From NCBI GenBank assembly GCA_021773655.1, contig JAJFJX010000425.1:1-13606 (forward strand): 13,606 nucleotides of DNA. Direction: 5' to 3'. The DNA comes from Panacagrimonas sp. Lineage in GTDB: Bacteria; Pseudomonadota; Gammaproteobacteria; Nevskiales; Nevskiaceae. The notes under the pieces were generated by a model that did no database searches, was not told the origin of the DNA, and worked only from the letters and a program-made list of their open reading frames with translations. Position 1 is the stretch's first letter. Each line of letters starts with the position of its first letter. This document shows positions 7,137 to 13,537 of this stretch, piece after piece. The translations under genes and the position numbers were made by a program.

Positions 7137-7778
7137 ATGTCGAACGTCGTTCGTGGCCTGCTGGTCGCCTGCGCATTTGGAATGTCCGCGCCCGTCATCG
7201 CCGCCGAGGCCGGCGCCGCCCAGCCCTTCCTGCAGGGCGACATCAAGGCCGGTGAGGCCAAGGCGGCGTCCTGCGCCGCCTGTCACGGACCCAAGGGCAA
7301 CAGCGCCACGCCGGCCTGGCCCAAGCTCGCCGGGCAGGGTGCGGTGTATGTCTACGAGCAACTCCAGCAGTTCAAGGAGGGGCACCGCACCAATGCCGTG
7401 ATGGCGCCAATGGCGGCGCCCCTTTCGGATCAGGACATGCAGGACCTTGCGGTGTACTTCGCAGCCCAGCCGGCATCGCCCGGGGTGGCCAGCGAGGACG
7501 CCGTGGCCATCGCCGAGCCGATCTACCGTGCCGGCATCGCTGATCGCGGCGTGCCGGCCTGCTCGGGCTGCCATGGCCCGACCGGCGCCGGCAACCCGGC
7601 CGCGGCCTATCCGCGACTTGGCGGTCAGCATGCGGAGTACGCGCAGGCCCAGCTCAAGGCCTACCGCGCCGGTGAACGCAAGGCCGGCGCCAAGGGTCTG
7701 ATGATGTCGCAGGTGGCCGCCGAACTGACCGATGAGGAAATCGCCGCGCTGGCCACCTACATCAGCGGCCTCCAGTAA
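7137..7778 (+). CDS. Periplasmic diheme cytochrome c4
   Basis: A 213-residue two-domain c-type cytochrome, which in this family carries electrons in the periplasm to terminal oxidases such as the cbb3 type. The Sec signal peptide covers about residues 1-23 (cut after VIAA). Heme 1 binds at CAACH (46-50) with a likely axial Met in VMAPM (89 or 92). Heme 2 binds at CSGCH (142-146) with a likely axial Met in LMMSQ (189 or 190). The two halves are internal duplicates, each ending in a helix of the AVYFAAQ or ATYISGLQ type. GGAG lies 10 bp before the ATG. It heads a run of three co-directional genes with dsbA 44 bp downstream. DsbA is not needed for heme attachment itself but commonly keeps this neighbour in related genomes. 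Confidence 0.95.
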   Translation: MSNVVRGLLVACAFGMSAPVIAAEAGAAQPFLQGDIKAGEAKAASCAACHGPKGNSATPAWPKLAGQGAVYVYEQLQQFKEGHRTNAVMAPMAAPLSDQDMQDLAVYFAAQPASPGVASEDAVAIAEPIYRAGIADRGVPACSGCHGPTGAGNPAAAYPRLGGQHAEYAQAQLKAYRAGERKAGAKGLMMSQVAAELTDEEIAALATYISGLQ

Positions 7779-7822
7779 CCGCTGGTGCACCCCGTCCGCA
7801 GGACGCTCGAAAGGAACCGTCG

Positions 7823-8473
7823 ATGACCCGTTTGATGAAGGCGCTTGTCGCCTCGCTGGCCCTGCTCACCTTCGCCTGCTCGGCCAACGAGCCGGCGCAG
7901 CAGTTTGAAGAGGGCAAGCATTACAAGCGCGTCAAGACTGCGGCGACGCCGGCCGACCCCAAGCGCATCACGGTCGAGGAATTCTTCTGGTACGGCTGCG
8001 AGCACTGCTACAACTTCGAATCGTTCATCAAGGCCTGGGTGGCGAAGAAACCCGCCGACGTCGACTTCGTGGCAGTTCCCGCCAGCCTCGGCCGGCCTCA
8101 GGGCAAGGTCCACCAGCAAGCGTTCTACACCGCCGAAGTGCTCAACGTCACCGACAAGATCCACACGCCGCTGTTCCAGGCCATCCACGGTCAGCGCCGC
8201 AACCTGTCCACGCAGGACGCACTGCGCGATTTCTTCAGCCAGCAGAGCGGCGTGCTGCCCGAGGTATTCGACAGCACCTTCTCCGGGTTTGCCGTCAACA
8301 GCCGGGTCGGCAAGGCCGAGCAGTTGGCCCGGGACTACCTGATCTCCAGCGTGCCGACCGTGGTGGTCGGCGGCGCCTACCAGACCAACTCCACGCTGGC
8401 CGGCGAGTTTTCCAAGGTGATCGAGGTGGTCGACTTTCTGGTCGACAAGGTCCGCAAAGAGCGTCAACGCTGA
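7823..8473 (+). CDS. dsbA: Thiol:disulfide interchange protein DsbA (CEHC active site)
   Basis: A 216-residue periplasmic thiol oxidase of the thioredoxin fold with a helical insertion, which introduces disulfides into exported proteins. The active site is CEHC (59-62) within FFWYGCEHCYNFE. The usual motif is CPHC, so Glu replaces Pro at the position that tunes redox potential. The cis-proline loop is SVPT with Pro178. The N-terminus is a signal peptide (MTRLMKALVASLALLTFAC). A cysteine at 19 right at its end raises the option of lipoprotein anchoring, although LTFAC is not an ideal lipobox. AAGGA sits 7 bp before the ATG. It follows the cytochrome by 44 bp and precedes the peptidase by 9 bp, so it is probably co-transcribed. 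Confidence 0.95.
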   Translation: MTRLMKALVASLALLTFACSANEPAQQFEEGKHYKRVKTAATPADPKRITVEEFFWYGCEHCYNFESFIKAWVAKKPADVDFVAVPASLGRPQGKVHQQAFYTAEVLNVTDKIHTPLFQAIHGQRRNLSTQDALRDFFSQQSGVLPEVFDSTFSGFAVNSRVGKAEQLARDYLISSVPTVVVGGAYQTNSTLAGEFSKVIEVVDFLVDKVRKERQR

Positions 8474-8482
8474 CGTGGCCCC

Positions 8483-9394
8483 ATGAATGCATGGTCGACG
8501 GCCCGGCGGATTGCCGGGCTTTTCGTATCCGTCGCCGCGCTGATCGCACACTCGCCGGTTCAGGCCCAGTTCCCGCTGGCCTCGGTGGAGCAGGCCTGCG
8601 AGCGCATCGGCGCGCGGCTGGCCAGCGTCGGCACGCAGATGTGCATGGAGGCGGACCTGCGCAGCGGCGACATCGGCAGCCATCGCGGCATGCCGCTGCT
8701 GTACCGGGACTACCCTCCCGGCTCCAGCCGGCAGACGCCGTTTCGCGTGATGCTGATCGGCGGCATCCACGGCGACGAACTGAGTTCGGTGAGCATCGTG
8801 TTCCAGTGGATGCGCAAGCTCCAGGCCGAGCGCCTGCAGCCGTTCCACTGGCGGGTGATCCCGTCGCTGAATCCCGACGGCCTGCTGCAGGCCCGTGCCA
8901 GCCGGGTCAACGCGCGGGGCGTGGACCTGAATCGCAATTTCGCCACGCCGGACTGGGACGCCGACGCCCTCAACTACTGGAAACGGGTGACGCGCTCCGA
9001 TGCGCGACGCTATCCCGGTCCGCGCGCGCTGTCGGAACCCGAGGCGCGCTTCCTGGTGCAGCAGATCGAGGCCTTCGATCCCGACGCCATCATCTCCGTG
9101 CACGCGCCGTTCGGCATCCTCGACTACGACGGTCCCCTGGAGCCGCCGCAGCGCTTCGGCTACCTGCGCCTGCAGCCGCTGGGCATCTACCCCGGCTCAC
9201 TGGGCAACTACGCCGGAATGGCGCTCAAGCTGCCGACCATCACGCTGGAACTGCCGCACGCCGGCATCATGCCCAGCGCCTCGCAGTCGCAACGCGTGTG
9301 GGCGGACATGCTGCGCTGGCTGGAGTCCAACCTGCCCAAGTCCGACACGCCGCTGTTCGAGCGCCTGGACGATCCGTCCTGGCTGATCCGCTAG
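8483..9394 (+). CDS. Secreted M14-type zinc peptidase (murein peptide amidase-like)
   Basis: A 303-residue protein with a Sec signal peptide (cut about after VQA, residue 28) and an M14 metallopeptidase fold. The zinc ligands are in GGIHGDE (His96 and Glu99), with the third in SVHAPF (His207). The substrate-carboxylate pair is in GVDLNRNF (Asn150, Arg151), preceded by LNPDG. The catalytic Glu is in TLELPHAG (Glu256). This pattern resembles MpaA, which removes diaminopimelate from murein tripeptide, but MpaA is cytoplasmic and this one is predicted periplasmic. Another M14 carboxypeptidase or an AstE-like amidohydrolase cannot be excluded. The start is the ATG 9 bp after the dsbA stop; no clear ribosome-binding site is visible, consistent with translational re-initiation. 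Confidence 0.85.
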   Translation: MNAWSTARRIAGLFVSVAALIAHSPVQAQFPLASVEQACERIGARLASVGTQMCMEADLRSGDIGSHRGMPLLYRDYPPGSSRQTPFRVMLIGGIHGDELSSVSIVFQWMRKLQAERLQPFHWRVIPSLNPDGLLQARASRVNARGVDLNRNFATPDWDADALNYWKRVTRSDARRYPGPRALSEPEARFLVQQIEAFDPDAIISVHAPFGILDYDGPLEPPQRFGYLRLQPLGIYPGSLGNYAGMALKLPTITLELPHAGIMPSASQSQRVWADMLRWLESNLPKSDTPLFERLDDPSWLIR

Positions 9395-9716
9395 CGAACT
9401 GCCGATCACCACGCCGCTCCGTCACGCGGTGGCCAACAAGGCATGTCAGCGAGTCTCGGCGCATCGCCTGGGCCTACAGGCCCGTCTGAAGGCAGAGCGC
9501 CCGGCCCCCGGCCCCCGGATTGTCGCGAACGTGGAAATCCTGGTTCGCCGTCCGTCGTCCGGACCATTGTCTTGGGCTGTTGCTTGCAGCAGAACCGGGG
9601 GGCTGCGCACGCCGATGCGATGGGGTCAGGCCGATTCCGGGGCCGCCGCCGGATGCAGTCCGGTTCGGCTTCGGCTGTAACATCGGATTCTCATCTCGGA
9701 GACGGAACACGCCGCC
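9395..9716. other. 322-bp intergenic region without a supported gene
   Basis: It contains a 5-bp GC hairpin GGGCC/GGCCC (9470-9483) without a T-tract, a CCGGCCCCCGG-type tandem (9501-9518), and near the downstream gene a possible -10 TAACAT (9678-9683) with no credible -35. I find no coding frame, RNA gene or mobile element to support. Confidence 0.5.
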
Positions 9717-10457
9717 ATGCGCAAGAACTTCCGAAAGTCCCTTGCGCTGGTCCTTCAGCACGAAGGTGGCTGGTCCGATCATCCGCGTGATCCGGGCGGG
9801 GCCACGATGCGTGGCGTCACGCTGTACACCTACCGTAGGTACTACGGTGCGGATCGCACGCCGGCACAGTTGCGCCAGATTCGCGACGACGAACTCGCGC
9901 ACATCTACCGGCAGGGCTACTGGGACACCTGCCGCTGCGACGCATTGCCGGACGGCGTCGATTACGCGGTTTTCGATGCGGCGGTGAATTCCGGTCCGGG
10001 GCGCAGCGCACGCTGGTTGCAGGCGGCCGTCGGCGCGCATCAGGACGGCGGAATCGGGCCAAGGACGCTGGAGCGCGTACCCGCACATGCACCGGTCCGG
10101 TTGATCGACGACCTGTGTGCGCGACGTCTGAAATTTCTCCAGGGGCTGGGCACCTGGGTCGATTTCGGGCGCGGCTGGGCGCACCGGGTGGCTGGCGTTC
10201 GCGGCGCGGCCATGGCCATGAGCGGAGCCGAATCGGCCATGGCGGAGCTGGTGCCGGAGGTCAAATTCCGTGTCAGCCGCCGCGGCTCGCGAGGGGCCTG
10301 GGTGCGCAAGCTGCAGGTGGGCCTGGGCCTGCAGGTGGATGGCTATTTCGGCGTGCGCACGCAGGAGGTGCTCAAGGCCTGGCAGTCCGAGCAGGGGCTG
10401 GAGCCGGATGGCATCGCCGGGCCGGTCACCTACCGTGCGCTCGGGCTGCTGCCCTGA
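9717..10457 (+). CDS. GH108-type lysozyme with C-terminal peptidoglycan-binding domain
   Basis: A 246-residue predicted muramidase. Residues 7-90 carry the glycoside hydrolase 108 pattern: LVLQHEGGWSDHPRDPGG, with Glu16 as the likely catalytic acid, then TMRGVT and later FDAAVNSGPGRSARWLQ. Residues about 85-165 match the PG_binding_3 region that normally follows. Residues about 188-246 form a separate PG_binding_1-type repeat (RGAWVRKLQ, DGYFG, DGIAGPVTYRALGLLP). The usual T-NYGIT stretch reads TMRGVT here. There is no signal peptide, so export would need a holin-like or other route; these enzymes are commonly phage or tail-associated, but no other phage gene is seen nearby. GGAGACGGA precedes the ATG. 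It is convergent with pspC (27-bp gap). Cellular role unknown: cell-wall remodelling or domesticated endolysin. Confidence 0.85.
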   Translation: MRKNFRKSLALVLQHEGGWSDHPRDPGGATMRGVTLYTYRRYYGADRTPAQLRQIRDDELAHIYRQGYWDTCRCDALPDGVDYAVFDAAVNSGPGRSARWLQAAVGAHQDGGIGPRTLERVPAHAPVRLIDDLCARRLKFLQGLGTWVDFGRGWAHRVAGVRGAAMAMSGAESAMAELVPEVKFRVSRRGSRGAWVRKLQVGLGLQVDGYFGVRTQEVLKAWQSEQGLEPDGIAGPVTYRALGLLP

Positions 10458-10484
10458 GGTCGGGCCGGGAACCCCACGCGGCCG

Positions 10485-10865
10485 TTACACCAGCTTGCCG
10501 ATCTCCCGCCGCAGTTCGAACTCGCGGGTGGCGACGCAGGTTTCCATGCGCCGCAGCCGCTGTTCGATGCGCGCGTAACGTTCGGCGAGGTCGGTGGCCG
10601 TCGAGCGGTCGCCGCCACCGGCGGCCGCGGCGCGGACCTGCGCCATGCTGCCGGGGTAGCCGTTGTCCGCCTCCATCAGGTACCACAGCACCAGGTAGAC
10701 GATGGCGACCGGGAACAGGCCGCCGAAGATCAGGCCCAGCACCGCCAGCACGCGGATGACCCTGGCATTCCAGTCGAACCAGGCGGCGATGCCGGCGCAG
10801 ACGCCGCCGATCAAGCCGGCGCGCGGGAATCGGCGCATGTTCAGGCCCGTGCGTTCATTCCACAT
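10485..10865 (-). CDS. pspC: Phage shock protein C (PspC)
   Basis: A 126-residue inner-membrane protein which, with PspB, senses envelope stress and binds PspA to release PspF. The PspC-family core GGVCAGIAAWFDWNARVIRVL (20-40) is present. A long hydrophobic segment follows (about 37-63), then a Gly/Ala hinge and a C-terminal helical part (LAERYARIEQRLRRMETCVATREFELRREIGKL) matching E. coli PspC. The start at 10865 overlaps the pspB stop by 11 bp and has GGAG 8 bp ahead of it. The inner ATG at 10838 (MRRFPRAG) is an alternative. Last gene of the psp operon, convergent with the GH108 gene. Confidence 0.93.
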   Translation of the reverse strand: MWNERTGLNMRRFPRAGLIGGVCAGIAAWFDWNARVIRVLAVLGLIFGGLFPVAIVYLVLWYLMEADNGYPGSMAQVRAAAAGGGDRSTATDLAERYARIEQRLRRMETCVATREFELRREIGKLV

Positions 10866-11079
10866 CGCGCGTTCTCCAGCCGGGGGCCTCGGCGTCCAGC
10901 AGCTTTTCCAGCGCGGTGATGCGCTGTTCCATGCGTTCGGCGCGCTGCGCCAGCTCGGCCGGTGGTGGTGCAGCAGGGCCGGGGCTGTCGTCTGAGCGAC
11001 GGCGGCGGTCCAGGAACCACAACACCATGCCGGGCAGCACGACCAGCAGGCAGACGATGGCGACGATGCTTTCGACCAA
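10855..11079 (-). CDS. pspB: Phage shock protein B (PspB), TTG start
   Basis: A 74-residue inner-membrane protein with one N-terminal transmembrane helix (about 4-23), a basic stop (DRRRR) and a cytoplasmic leucine-zipper-like helix LAQRAERMEQRITALEKLL ending DAEAPGWR. This closely follows E. coli PspB (ERMEQRI and DAEHPNWR). It acts with PspC as stress sensor and PspA partner. The start is TTG at 11079, supported by AGGGAG seven bases upstream and by alignment; no ATG exists at the expected place. It follows pspA after a 75-bp gap holding a triple tandem repeat and overlaps pspC. Confidence 0.93.
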   Translation of the reverse strand: MVESIVAIVCLLVVLPGMVLWFLDRRRRSDDSPGPAAPPPAELAQRAERMEQRITALEKLLDAEAPGWRTRDVE

Positions 11080-11094
11080 GGTGGGGCTCCCTTA

Positions 11095-11133
11095 ACTAGA
11101 CGTCATCACTAGACGTCATCACTAGACGTCATC
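11095..11133. repeat. Three perfect 13-bp tandem repeats between pspA and pspB
   Basis: ACTAGACGTCATC occurs three times head to tail (11095-11107, 11108-11120, 11121-11133) without a single mismatch. Each unit holds the palindrome GACGTC. The array sits in the pspA-pspB gap, ending about 6 bp before the pspB ribosome-binding site. It could be a slippage product, a set of protein-binding sites at helical-turn-like 13-bp spacing, or an mRNA processing or spacer element. Confidence 0.95.
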
Positions 11134-11154
11134 AGGTGTGGTGCAACCGATCAA

Positions 11155-11856
11155 TCAAGTGTTCTCCGACCGGGTGTTCGCGGGTCCGGCCGCCGCCGCC
11201 GCCTTGCCCAGCCGCGCGCGCAGCTCCTGCAGTTCGGCCTCCAGGCGGTCTTCGGTCTGCAGGCGATCAATCTCGTCCTGCAGGTTGCGCCGGCCCAGAT
11301 CGTGGCTTTCCAGCTCTGCTTCCATGCGATCGATGCGGCCTTCGTACTTCTCCATGCGCAGCATCGCATCCTGCATGCGTCGATCGTCCATCTGTCCTTG
11401 CACGCGCAGGCGCGAACCCAGCGACTGCTGGCGCAGCACGATGGCCTTCTGCCGCGTGCGCGCATCTTCCAGCTTGGCTCGCAGCCGACCGGTGTCGGTG
11501 TCCAGCCGCGCGATTTCCTCGACGAGGTGCTGCAGTTCCCGCTCCAGGCTGGTGAGCTGTTCCTGCGCACGGTTGCGTGCCGCCAATGCGCCGCGGGCCA
11601 GATCCTCGCGATTCTTGCTCAGCGCCAGCTCGGCCTTGGCCTGCCAGTCCGCCACCTCGCTTCGCAGGCTGACCAGCGCGCGCTCCACCTCCTTCTTGCG
11701 CGCCAGACTGCGCACGCTGCTGGAACGCACTTCGACCAGGGTGTCCTCCATCTCCTGGATGATCAGTCGCACCATCTTTTCAGGGTCCTCGGCCTTGTCC
11801 AGCATGGCGTGGAGGTTGGAATTGATGACGTCCGACAGTCGCGAAAAGATGCCCAT
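11155..11856 (-). CDS. pspA: Phage shock protein A (PspA/IM30 family)
   Basis: A 233-residue ESCRT-III-like coiled-coil protein with two jobs: it inhibits PspF in unstressed cells and forms membrane-stabilising oligomers under envelope stress. The start is ATG 11856 (MGIFSRLSDVINSNLHAML), with GGAG nine bases upstream. The frame extends 11 codons further, but the conserved N-terminus begins at MGIF. It shows the N-terminal amphipathic helix (about 1-20), the MVRLIIQEMEDTLVEVRS segment typical of PspA (about 29-46), then an almost continuous heptad-rich helix to about 220. A short Ala/Thr/Asn tail ends the protein. Expression from the sigma-54 promoter 57-72 bp upstream is predicted. First gene of pspABC. 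Confidence 0.97.
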   Translation of the reverse strand: MGIFSRLSDVINSNLHAMLDKAEDPEKMVRLIIQEMEDTLVEVRSSSVRSLARKKEVERALVSLRSEVADWQAKAELALSKNREDLARGALAARNRAQEQLTSLERELQHLVEEIARLDTDTGRLRAKLEDARTRQKAIVLRQQSLGSRLRVQGQMDDRRMQDAMLRMEKYEGRIDRMEAELESHDLGRRNLQDEIDRLQTEDRLEAELQELRARLGKAAAAAGPANTRSENT

Positions 11857-11912
11857 GACCGCTGCTCCGCTGTGAGGTGAGGGGCGCAAGGCCCGAAGGT
11901 CGGGTGGGTTGT

Positions 11913-11928
11913 AGCGAAGGGCGTGCCA
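11913..11928 (-). promoter_or_regulatory. Sigma-54 (-24/-12) promoter of pspABC
   Basis: Reading the minus strand, TGGCACGCCCTTCGCT spans 11928-11913. The invariant GG (-24) and GC (-12) are exactly 10 bp apart, and TGGCACG is a full match to consensus; the -12 half reads TCGCT where TTGCT/A is usual. Initiation is expected near 11902, about 45 bp before the pspA ATG. Position and spacing fit PspF-driven transcription as in enterics. Confidence 0.85.
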
Positions 11929-11949
11929 GGCTGCGGTGGTCCATAACGC

Positions 11950-12012
11950 TCAGAAAAACATGATAAAAAATTGTAAACCCAAAAACAGGTGTGGCGAAAA
12001 AGACATCATAAT
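11950..12012. promoter_or_regulatory. A/T-rich psp control region (probable IHF bend, PspF sites and pspF promoter)
   Basis: A run of A/T-rich DNA (for example TGATAAAAAATTGTAAA) interrupts GC-rich sequence between the sigma-54 promoter and pspF. That is where psp loci carry IHF and PspF enhancer sites, and the pspF promoter overlaps them. CATAAT at 12007-12012 could be the pspF -10, without a good -35. ATCAT-AATG-GTGAT (about 12005-12018) is a near-palindrome that might be an activator half-site pair. The assignment is by position and composition, not by a matched consensus. Confidence 0.4.
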
Positions 12013-12050
12013 GGTGATCTGAACCAGAATATCGTCATGGGGGCAGGATC

Positions 12051-13103
12051 ATGAACACCCAGGCGCCGGGGTCCATCCTCGGCCAGTCCGACGCTTTCGT
12101 CGCTGCGCTCGAACGGGTCTCGCGTGTCGCGCCGCTGCGCCAGCCGGTGCTGGTGATCGGAGAACGTGGCAGCGGCAAGGAACTGATCGCGGCGCGCCTG
12201 CACTACCTGTCCAGGCGCTGGCAGGCGCCGCTGATCAAGTTCAATTGCGCGGCGCTGAGCGAGGAGCTGATCGACTCCGAACTGTTCGGCCACGTTGCGG
12301 GTGCCTACACCGGCGCCACCCGCAACCGTCCGGGCCGCTTCGAGGCCGCGCACGGCGGCAGCCTGTTTGTCGACGAACTGTCCTCGATGAGCCCGCGTCT
12401 GCAGGAAAAACTGCTGCGCGTGGTGGAGTACGGCGAGTTCGAGCGCCTGGGCTCCAGCGAGACGCTCAAGGCGGACGTGCGTCTGATCGGCGCCGCCAAC
12501 GTCGACCTGCCCGACCTGGCGCGCCGGGGCGCGTTCCGCGCCGACCTGCTCGACCGGCTGAGCTTTGACGTCATCACCGTGCCGCCGCTGCGCCATCGCC
12601 GCGACGACATCCTGCTGCTGGCCGAGGCCTTTGCCGAGGACATGGCCAAGGAGCTCGGCCGCGAACTGTTCGCCGGCTTCTCCGCCGGCGCGCGTCAGGA
12701 GCTGCTGGCCCACCACTGGCCCGGCAACGTGCGCGAATTGCGCAACGTGGTCGAGCGAGCGGTGTACCGGCTGGAAAACCCCGAAGCGCCGGTGACCGAG
12801 ATCGATCTTGATCCATTCGCCTCGCCTTATCGTCCACGTCCGGAGCCCACGCCGGCGGCGCAGGCCGGCAGGGACCTCCCACAGGCCGCCGATTCAAGGT
12901 CCGCGATGGAAACGGCCCCGGAGCCGGAATCCCATTCCTTTACCGAGGCGGTTGCGGTCTATGAACGCAAGCTCCTGGTCGCTGCATTGGAAGCCTCGCG
13001 CTACCGGCAGCGCGATGCCGCGCAGCGCCTGGGCCTGTCCTACGATCAGTTGCGTGGGCAGTTGCGCAAGCATGGGTTGTTGCACCGAAACCGGGCCGAT
13101 TAA
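12051..13103 (+). CDS. pspF: PspF, sigma-54 enhancer-binding activator of the psp operon
   Basis: A 350-residue AAA+ activator without an N-terminal receiver or sensor domain, as expected for PspF. Walker A is GERGSGKE (37-44), the sigma-54-contacting loop is GAYTGA (84-89, the Tyr form of GAFTGA), Walker B is GGSLFVDE (102-109), arginine-finger candidates are Arg163 and Arg169, and sensor II is GNVREL (225-230). RWQAP (Trp57) matches the exposed Trp56 that E. coli PspF uses to contact PspA, so PspA control is likely. A Pro/Ala/Glu-rich linker (about 255-298) leads to a Fis-type helix-turn-helix (about 310-345, RQRDAAQRLGLSYDQLRGQL). The linker makes it longer than the 325-residue E. coli protein. 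AGGA precedes the ATG. Divergent from pspA with a 194-bp gap. Confidence 0.96.
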   Translation: MNTQAPGSILGQSDAFVAALERVSRVAPLRQPVLVIGERGSGKELIAARLHYLSRRWQAPLIKFNCAALSEELIDSELFGHVAGAYTGATRNRPGRFEAAHGGSLFVDELSSMSPRLQEKLLRVVEYGEFERLGSSETLKADVRLIGAANVDLPDLARRGAFRADLLDRLSFDVITVPPLRHRRDDILLLAEAFAEDMAKELGRELFAGFSAGARQELLAHHWPGNVRELRNVVERAVYRLENPEAPVTEIDLDPFASPYRPRPEPTPAAQAGRDLPQAADSRSAMETAPEPESHSFTEAVAVYERKLLVAALEASRYRQRDAAQRLGLSYDQLRGQLRKHGLLHRNRAD

Positions 13104-13252
13104 GGGCCCGCGGGGCGCAGGCGGTGGCAGGCGGTGCCCCCCCGGGGGGGCGCTGCACATCTACTTCGCGCCATTGTCGAGGCCTGGCTTGTATGCGTCA
13201 CAAGCAAGCGCAGAAAAAGCACAGCGGGATCGCTATTCCACTTGAGATCTGA
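13104..13252. other. GC repeat and palindrome cluster downstream of pspF
   Basis: Two perfect 10-bp tandem copies of GCAGGCGGTG (13117-13136) run into seven C followed by seven G (13137-13150). The flanks extend this to an imperfect 26-bp inverted repeat (13131-13156, two G-T pairs). There is no T-tract, but it sits 28 bp after the pspF stop and may act as a transcript 3' structure. A 5-bp hairpin CTTGT/ACAAG follows (13188-13204). No gene seen. Confidence 0.6.
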
Positions 13253-13285
13253 GTGTCGAGATCAAATCTGAGGAGCGAATCCACC

Positions 13286-13537
13286 GTGACGGAACGCTAC
13301 CAAGGGGTACTGACTTTTGGGCGGGGCCAGCGGCGTCGGATTGAGGCCTATTTCTCGGGTGGCGAGATCACCTCCGATGCGGGTGTGCTGCTGCTCCGAC
13401 AAACTGATAGGCCGACGGGGCTGATCGATTCGGCCGCGACGGCGCTCTGTAGGCCGCCTGCAGTGAGGTGCGCGATCTGGGCAGCAGCATCATGGTGGAG
13501 TGTGTGTTGCGGCGCGCGGACCGCAGGGCAGCCATAG
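13286..13537 (+). pseudogene. IS1380-family transposase remnant (N-terminus only)
   Basis: The frame reads from GTG 13286 (GAGGAG ten bases upstream; an in-frame GTG at 13253 is an alternative) to a stop at 13535-13537. Residues from IEAYFSGGEITSDAGVLLL through RQTDRPTGLIDSAATAL match the N-terminal signature of IS1380-type transposases, where F-GG-ITSDAGLLLLR is followed by a GL segment. After about 13450 the resemblance stops abruptly and the residues are unlike a transposase, so most of the roughly 400-residue protein, including the DDE core, is missing. Another frame (13450-13563) gives EVRDLGSSIMVECVLRRADR before a stop, which I do not recognise. Terminal inverted repeats could not be identified. 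Confidence 0.7.

Noticed and set aside
6378..7790. 470-codon minus-strand frame opposite cytochrome c4 and across engB
   Set aside because: It is the antisense/alternate-frame shadow of two well-supported genes, caused by high GC content.
7757..9103. 448-codon minus-strand frame opposite dsbA and the M14 peptidase
   Set aside because: Histidine/glutamine-rich low-similarity product typical of antisense frames; both sense genes have intact motifs.
9470..9483. GGGCC/GGCCC hairpin after the M14 peptidase as a terminator
   Set aside because: Five-bp stem without a T-tract; cannot be told from random GC-rich structure.
11095..11133. CRISPR-like array
   Set aside because: Units are contiguous 13-bp tandem copies with no spacers, and no cas genes are present.
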